From Cenococcum geophilum 1.58 (lineage: Eukaryota; Ascomycota; Dothideomycetes; Gloniales; Gloniaceae), in NCBI GenBank assembly GCA_001692895.1, contig KV748207.1:744001-808000 (forward strand): DNA of 64,000 nt, written 5' to 3'. The notes under the pieces are model-generated. The model had not been told where the DNA came from. It saw nothing but the letters and a program-made list of their open reading frames with translations, and did no database searches. Made by a program: the position numbers and the translations under genes. Shown piece by piece: positions 57,482 through 64,000 of the stretch. How positions within the stretch are numbered: the first letter of the stretch is position 1; each line of letters opens with the position of its first letter.

Positions 57482-57698
57482 TGTTGGTTACATAAGGGGG
57501 ATATTACGTAGCTACGGTTCGTAGATAGTATAATAATTGTTTTCTTTTCTTCTTAAAGAAAGGGGTGAGGAACTTAAGGTTCCTTACCACGCTAGTGCCG
57601 CGGCGGCACGTGATAGCAACTTGCCGTACGTAACGGCAACTTGCTATATATAATGGCAATATACCTTATATGGTAACCATTTGCCTTTATTCCTAACA
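57482..57698 (-). repeat. Left (3') LTR of copia B2
   Basis: 217 bp. It contains the near-palindrome ggaacttaaggttcc and repeated tacgtaacggcaacttgc units. The half toward tgttgg is unlike B1. Confidence 0.95.
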
Positions 57699-57869
57699 CT
57701 AGCAACTCTTCTTTTATAGTTGCTATCTATATATATATACCGCTTAACTAGCGGAATAAAAATTAATCCTCCTTACTTACTATTGCCATTATAATATAAG
57801 TCTCGCTATCCTAAAATTTGCCTCTTAGCATATGGTGCTTTCTTACTTATAAGTTATAGGTAGGTATCT

Positions 57870-57990
57870 TATTAGTAGGGCCGCTAAGGCGCTAGCGGTA
57901 AGCGAGCTAATAGCGATTTTTTATCCCAGGGATGGAAAATCCTAATTGGCTAGTTTAAGTTAGGGTCTATAGAATCTAACTAATTAGACA
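57870..57990. repeat. Palindrome module, copy in copia B2
   Basis: agggccgctaaggcgctag, taagcgagctaatagc, gattttttatcccagggatg (continuing gaaaatc), then ctaattggctag. Same place and orientation as in B1. Confidence 0.8.
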
Positions 57991-58069
57991 ACTTTAACCG
58001 CCGGTTAAAGTTCCTAGACATCTTAAGACTTTACGTAACTAAGAAATTTCTAGGGACTCCCTTTTAACC

Positions 58070-61000
58070 TAACCTTTAACTCGTATATGTAGAGTATTTG
58101 TGTTAATAAACGTCTCTAGTGCCTTGTTTAGGTTTGCCTTTATTATTATATCTACTAGATTATCTTAGCTATTAATCTATTAAATCTTAAAGAGTTTTTA
58201 ACGCTCGTAGGATTACTAAAGTGCTATAATATTAATTATAAGGCGCTTCTCCTTTGTGGTACTAAGCTTAACTAAATACTTATAGAGGGAAAATAAATCA
58301 GTGTACACGATTATAGGGATAATAAGAAGTTTAAGTTAATCTATAATTATCTTTAGGGTAGTTCTAATTGCAATTGCTATATTAACTCCGCTAACTATTC
58401 CATATATCTCTAATACTAAAACACTTTAGGTAACGCGCTTGCTCTTAGTTAAGCTTTAATAAATAAGATTACTATAGATTATAAAGTTATTCTCTCTAGT
58501 AATTTTATTTGCAATAATAATCTTATATCCTAACTAGGAGCTAAAATCTTTATTATTTACGAATAATCTATTAATAAATATAAAGAGCTTAGCGGTAAGA
58601 AGATTAATAGGTACGTAGAGTAGTCCCCGATTAAGATGGTTTATTTACTAGAAAAGACATTTATTTAGGGTAAGAATGTTATCCTTAGTTAGTTCCTAGT
58701 GTTAGGTAGTAATAAAGAGATTAAATAAAGCCTTAGGTTAATAGATAGAAGCAATATAAGCTCCGCGAGCGTGTTACTCCACATATCCTTACTTTAGGGA
58801 ATTAACGTTAATAATGTTAATCTTCTTACCTTAACCCTTCTAGCGCAAAGCAATAGAATCCTCGTTTAGGGAGAGGATATATCTATTAAAGAGTAATAGT
58901 ATTATTAAGTTAAGCTTTTCCTTTGGCTTTGCTATAAGATTTGCCTTTACTAGCTTATCCTCTTTAAGAGCTAAGAATTGGTCGTCTTCTAAGATAATTA
59001 TATTATTAGTTTATATACCAACAATTCTAAATAGGGTTCCTGTAGTTATAATAAGGAAGCAGGGATTAAATATAGAAGTAGTTATTAAAAGCTTCTCTTT
59101 ATAGTGCTTGCTATAGGTAGCCTACTAGTAAGTTCCTGCCTTTACGATTCTATATAATAGCTTAAGCATAACTATAATCGTGTCTTTAGGATACTAGTGG
59201 CGAATTTACTCTAGAAGGTATGCTAATATTAAGCGCTAAAGGTGCGTTTCTAATTAGGTATAGGCTTAAGTAATATCTCGTAAATAAACTGCTATTTTAT
59301 TCTTTATTAAGGAGGGAGCTAATATAACAATAACTCGCTAACTAGCTCGTTGAATTATAGGAGATTATATAAGAATTATCTCTTTACTATTATTGTTATA
59401 ACCTTAGATAATAAGCCTTAATTTCTTAAATGGGGCGTTAGTAGCTTTGCCCTTAATCTTATTGACCATTCTTAACTTAAAGATGTAAACTCTATTAAAC
59501 TTAGTAGGGTCATATTTCTTAAATTTAAAGACTTCTTTTGCGATAAGACTGTCGATCTCCTATTTATCGGATACTTAGAAAGGAGCTCCTAGGGTTATAA
59601 TATAACCTTTCTTTTAGAGCTGTTTTACGAGCTTAAAGTTAGCCTTCTCTTTAGCTGTTATAAAGGCCATTAATAACTTAACTCTACTCTCTATAGTAGC
59701 AACGAATTGCTCTTTAAAATTAATAAGATGTTAGCAATTTTATAATCCCTTCGGGCGACCTCTACCGCGTCGTAGTTATAGCACGTCTACTACAATTATA
59801 TTAGGATTACAGTCGCCTTCTAGGGCACGTTAATTGTGGTTCTCCTCTAGGGCATCTTTTAGGGTATCTTCTGGGGCATCCTACAAAGGCTCGGAACTAT
59901 TATCTTTATAGTAGGGCCTAATAACGGTTAAACGGAATTAAGTAGGTCTATGGAGCATCTAAAGAGTATAAGTTTAACTATTAATTATAATAAGTTTATA
60001 TGGGCCTAACCATCCTCCCTTTTTACGCTATACCCGTACTTTAGATTAGAGTGGCAGATTAAGCGTAATTAAGGTATTTAGGCTATTTCTTATTCCTAGT
60101 ACGTTATTAACCTAGCGCGTAGCGTATAGACGTTATACCTCCTTCGTTGCTTTATAAATAGCCTTAGCTCATTATATAATAGAGGGAGATAGTAGAGAAT
60201 TATTAGTTATTTAAGGGTAGGCGCTAAAGACTAGTAATATAGGTACGAGTCCATCCGGGCTAGCGGAATTATTAATAGCTTTAANAGCNATTTANAANNT
60301 AAGTTCTTTACTANNNTCCTTTAGTTCTAAAGAGATAATCTTATATACGCGGCGTAATGGCGTATAATATTGCTCTACTTTTCTAATACTATTATATACC
60401 TTAATAGGGACTTCCTTAACCTTAATTACNATTNCCTTTATTTNTTATNNNAACTNNNTANATAANAAGTTCTTTTCTNNNTTATAGACGATTTAATTAG
60501 GGGGTCCTAGGTAGATATTAATCTAGCATAACTAAAGGGTATCCTATGCGTTCCTAGCTAATATATCCTTTAAAAATTGTGCAGCTTAGAAGGAGGTTAA
60601 GAAGTTAATAACTTAGAGTACTGGCTTACCGCTAAGGTATATAACGTTGACGATAATATAGAAGTTAAAGTTATAGTTATCTTTAAGGGTGAACTTAAAT
60701 CGGCTAGGGGACCTCTAGTTTATTTGGTAGTAATGGTAGTATTTTATAAGATGCTTAATTACTTTAACCTTGACTTTATAACCTGCTCGCTAAAGAACCC
60801 TAAGTAGTTAGTAAACGGATAGGTGGCTAAAACGATGGTGTAGTTAATATAGCTCTGGCTTAGTTAAGTAACTCTAAGTAATGCTCCTTTTTAGCTGTTA
60901 AAGGAGCAACTAAGGGTAACCCTACTTGCGTATAATAGGTACCTGATTATCTCCCTAAACAAGTATATTCTTAAGGTTGTTAAGCTTAATGCCTAATCTA

Positions 61001-63200
61001 TCTATATTTTGGATATAGAATAGAAATAGGGTGTTTACGGGAATAATATAGAAAGTAATATATCCTAACGGGGTTTGGACCTTAATTGTGCCGAGAGAGA
61101 TTATAGTACCCTTACTAAAGCGAATTGTATATTAGCCTGCCGTTAATTAGTTAATTTAAATAGAGCTATTAAGCTGCTAAAGAGCTTAAACTTAAGGTTC
61201 TTCTACTGTGGATACTCCTGCGGCTCTAGTATCTGGTATAATACTATAGAAGACGTTCGCCGAGTATTTATTATTAAAGGAGAACGCGGAACTTTCCTTT
61301 GGCTTATTAAAGATATTTAACTTTGTAATAGAATGGAACGTAGATTAGTTATTAAGGATAGTAACGGTTTATGTGCCATTTACCTTACTATATTTAGTGA
61401 AGTATTGGTTAGGAGAATAGTCCTTAATGTCTATATCCATAAGGAGCTGTTCGGCCTTATTAACCTTATCCTTAAGGTCTTCTATGCCTTTATATTGGAC
61501 TAAAAAGCTTTGGAAGTAGGCTATAGTGACCTTATAATTTCCGACGTTTCTTATACTCTGTTAGAACTTATTATATACCTCCTTTTACTTATTAAGAGAG
61601 TGTCTATTTAACTAGTAATTTGGCTTCTTATAAACGTAGCACTTCTTCTAACGGTTGTTCCAAAATGAACCTCTATAAGGACCTCCACGATTGCTTTATA
61701 GTTAACGTTAATTATACCCTCTACTGTATCCCCTACTCTGGCCGCTATATATTCGATTAGTCTAGTTATAATTATATTAGTTTGGAATCCCGGTTTAAAT
61801 AGGGTTTTCGGTATAGAATTGTTGGGGTTCTTATATTTACATTGCAGTGCCTATAGCGGAGCGTAGTTCGGTATATACTCCTTTAAATGTATCTATAGGT
61901 TTATATAGCGCTAAGTTACACTTAGGAACGCTACGGCATGCTAAGATAACCTAGTCCCTTAGACTGTTCTCGTTTTAGTAGGTTTCGGTAAGACCACATT
62001 AGATTTTCTGGAGTTTATTAAAGAGTAGTTAAAGATACTCTAGGCGAGTCGTTATTAGGTTAGAAGTAATAACTCTCTAGAATATAGTCTTCCGCCATTT
62101 AGATATATAGAGTTAGCGGTTTTTGTTAGTTTTAAAGTGGGCTTTAGTAAGCTAAAGCATTATATTAAAGCTATAGTTTTTACCTGTAATATAGTTATAA
62201 TAGAACGTTGCCGCCCGTCCCTTTAATATAATAGAGAAAGCATAATGGAACTGGTGGCGTTAAATTCTAACCTTATTATAGCAGTTATAAAAAACCTATA
62301 GTTTTGCTCTAAGTATATCGTATAATTCTCCTCTAAACTTTTTCTCTTCGTCTAAATATACCTTTATTAGATTTATAACTTCTTAAAATAGAGGCTTATT
62401 AGTTGGCTAGGATAAAGGAGTTAGAGGTAGTAGAGGTAAAGGAAGAGCACCTCTAGGTAGGAGAGTACCTTTAGGTAGGAGAGTAGTGTTCTAGGGGTTT
62501 TGTTCCGAATTAAAGTTGCCTTCTAAAGAATATAGGTTGGTTTTGGGTTTCTATAGTTAATATATAATCTTAGCTTCCGTCCATACTAGTTCTTCTATAC
62601 TAGTAAGAACGGCGTAAATATTACTGGTAATTAGGTTACCGTCCTTAGCAACGTATACCTTATTCCTTTAGAGGGAGTCTTAAAAATCCTAAATAATATT
62701 AATATTGCTAAGTGCCTAGGTGTCGGCGGTCTATCCTATAAAATCCTCCCTAAAGTATTCCCATAACTGTAAATCGGCGTAGTAGCTATCTCGATAAAAT
62801 AGAATATAGTATAAAAGGAAGCCGTTAACTTGTTTTACGGTATAGGTTGTTATATTAAAGGTAAATGCGTCCTAATCTTTATCGATAAGTTTCGCGTATA
62901 TAGCTACCCCTAGTGGTAAGGAGTCTCTCTAGTCGTTTAAAGTGGCCATAGTTATATTTTTAGAGGAAGGGAATATTAGTGGTATAGGGATTGTTATTTA
63001 GTACGCGTTTGTGATGTATATTTGTAATTATAGGGCTTAGGACCAGTTTTAGCCTTAAATCGCGAAGACTTATAAAGCATGTTGTTCTACGTGATAGATG
63101 TAAGAATCTGTAATCTTAGAAAGGCTTAGGACCAGTTCTGGCCTTTTAGATCCTTAGATTTGTGGAAGAGTTCTATTTAAGGTTTAGGACTAGTTCTAAC
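58070..63200 (-). pseudogene. Copia B2 gag-pol polyprotein (RIP-broken)
   Basis: Same domain order as B1: RNase H 58070-58420, RT with its catalytic region around 58990-59030, integrase about 60000-60900, protease-like segment about 60990-61120, Gag knuckle 61610-61660, and Gag to about 63200. Up to about 61775 it tracks B1 closely; beyond that the two Gags share only islands. N bases are at 60285-60316 and 60430-60481. It cannot be translated because of TAG stops. Confidence 0.85.
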
Positions 63201-63309
63201 CTTAAAAGACAGCTTCCTCTAGCACGAGTAGCACTAGTATAGTGGCTCGTCTCTTCTTAGTGATACCTAGCTGTTCTGTGGTATAATAGTGAAGTTAACC
63301 ACTAATCAG

Positions 63310-63526
63310 TGTTGGTTATATAAGGGGGATATTACGTAGCTACGGTTCGTAGATAGTATGATAATTGTTTTCTTTTCTTCTTGAAGAAAGGGGTGAGGAA
63401 CTTAAGGTTCCTTACCACGCTAGTGCCGCGGCGGCACGTGATGGCAACTTGCCGTACGTAACGGCAACTTGCTATACGTGACGGCAATATGCCTTATATG
63501 GTGACCATTTGCCTTTATTCCCAACA
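63310..63526 (-). repeat. Right (5') LTR of copia B2
   Basis: 217 bp. Immediately inside, the minus strand reads ctgattagtggttaac, the least mutated version of the LTR-adjacent motif also seen in A, B1 and H. Confidence 0.95.
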
Positions 63527-63531
63527 GATAG

Positions 63532-63704
63532 TTTTATATAGTTGTAGTTACGTAACTAAAGGATCGTATATAGCTTCGAGCGGCGCTTCCCTTCTTCTTC
63601 TTTCCTTTCTTTAGCTTTAGATTCTCGTTTATAGATAATCCAATTATATAGGCTTACGCGTCCCTTTTACTGTACCTATGCCTCGATTAACTAAGTCGCT
63701 AATA
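63532..63704 (+). repeat. Gypsy F 3' LTR, second piece
   Basis: 173 bp continuing from 57481 (ttttatatagttg...). It ends gctaata, followed by the TSD cccca. Confidence 0.95.
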
Positions 63705-63709
63705 CCCCA

Positions 63710-63858
63710 CTTAGTACCCTATATAGAATTTTATAAGTAGTCCCTATAAGCTTAAAATTTTTTATAGTCGTTACCCTAATAAACCCAGACCCCTAAAGTA
63801 CCTTAATAAGTAAATAGAGTGCTAAAATAGCGAAGATAATAAGCTGCCTATTGAGTAT
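63710..63858 (+). pseudogene. Gypsy G chromodomain remainder
   Basis: Continues the frame cut at 51644; it matches F at about 57116-57260 (YPI-NFI text, then Lys/Pro-rich). It ends at the LTR of copia B3, so the rest of G, including its 3' LTR, lies beyond the window or further right. Confidence 0.85.
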
Positions 63859-64000
63859 TGTCGGGAATAAGGCAAGTTGCCGCCACGTACAGCAAACTGC
63901 CGTCACGTAATGGCAAGTTGCCATCACGTGTCGCCGCGGTACTAGCGTGGCGAGGAGCCTTAAGTTCCTCGCCCTCCCTTATTCCAATTAATAAGCTTTA
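63859..64000 (+). repeat. First LTR of copia B3, partial, inverted relative to B1 and B2
   Basis: Starts tgtcgggaataagg; it is the reverse complement of the B1 right LTR over 142 bp with few differences. The element should code on the plus strand and continue past the window. The preceding bases are agtat (63854-63858), the probable TSD. Confidence 0.9.

Larger units (their letters stand above)
57482..63526 (-). mobile_element. Ty1/copia element B2, complete but broken
   Basis: 6045 bp with 217-bp LTRs (57482-57698 and 63310-63526) starting tgttggtta and ending aaca. The TSD is gacag at 57477-57481 and gatag at 63527-63531, differing by one CpA to TpA change. Coding is on the minus strand. 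Pol is close to B1, while N-terminal Gag and the outer LTR differ. It is inserted in the 3' LTR of gypsy F. Confidence 0.95.
51650..63704 (+). mobile_element. Ty3/gypsy chromovirus F, plus strand, 3' LTR split by B2
   Basis: LTR1 is 51650-51883 (234 bp). LTR2 is 57421-57481 plus 63532-63704 (61+173 = 234 bp). The TSD is cccta at 51645-51649 and cccca at 63705-63709; the single difference is a CpA to TpA change. It is about 6.0 kb without copia B2. It is inserted in the chromodomain of gypsy G. Confidence 0.95.

Overview
This window is a transposon nest from what is almost certainly a filamentous ascomycete (Pezizomycotina). I found no host gene, rRNA or tRNA in it. The DNA is AT-rich and depleted in CpA/TpG. 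Nearly every recognisable reading frame is broken by TAG or TAA where a related copy reads Trp or Gln. That is the mark of repeat-induced point mutation (RIP, CpA to TpA). Retrotransposon proteins can still be read through the stops, so I annotated the elements as broken coding regions bounded by long terminal repeats (LTRs), target-site duplications (TSDs) and internal motifs. All alignments were done by eye; letters A-J are my own labels.

Layout. The outer host is a plus-strand Ty3/gypsy element G, with pieces at 42364-44280, 49529-51649 and 63705-63858; its left part lies before the window. Minus-strand gypsy C (1-42363) sits inside G. C is cut by copia A (887-12881), which carries copia B1 (5046-11197), and by gypsy E (14717-41425). 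E is cut by copia H (16356-28861, itself cut by element J, 19243-25389), by an un-mutated solo LTR (29441-29611), by two LINE-type insertions in its right LTR (33012-33950 and 34000-35185) and by gypsy D (35363-41242). Right of C, G is cut by a long LINE (44281-49516), a solo LTR (50599-50781), plus-strand gypsy F (51650-63704, whose 3' LTR holds copia B2, 57482-63526) and the first LTR of an inverted copia B3 (63859 to the window end). The deepest chain is G > C > E > H > J. The four pieces of the split E LTR add to 419 bp, exactly the length of its intact partner, which supports the reconstruction.

How the parts work. The gypsy elements carry Gag with a CCHC knuckle, retropepsin, reverse transcriptase (RT), RNase H and integrase; C-terminal chromodomains are readable in D, E, F and G, so these are chromoviruses. 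The three copia families share one domain order. LINE1 carries a multi-knuckle ORF1, an APE-type endonuclease and RT. J has a Gag but no visible polymerase and is among the least mutated elements, so it is probably a young non-autonomous element. 

The main unexplained signals are: a palindrome-centred module shared by otherwise distinct elements in both orientations; a tract next to the LTR in gypsies C, D and F that matches their own LTRs and suggests self-priming; an antisense coding-like stretch in E; and a short LINE-tailed element with an unrelated, weakly mutated 5' part.
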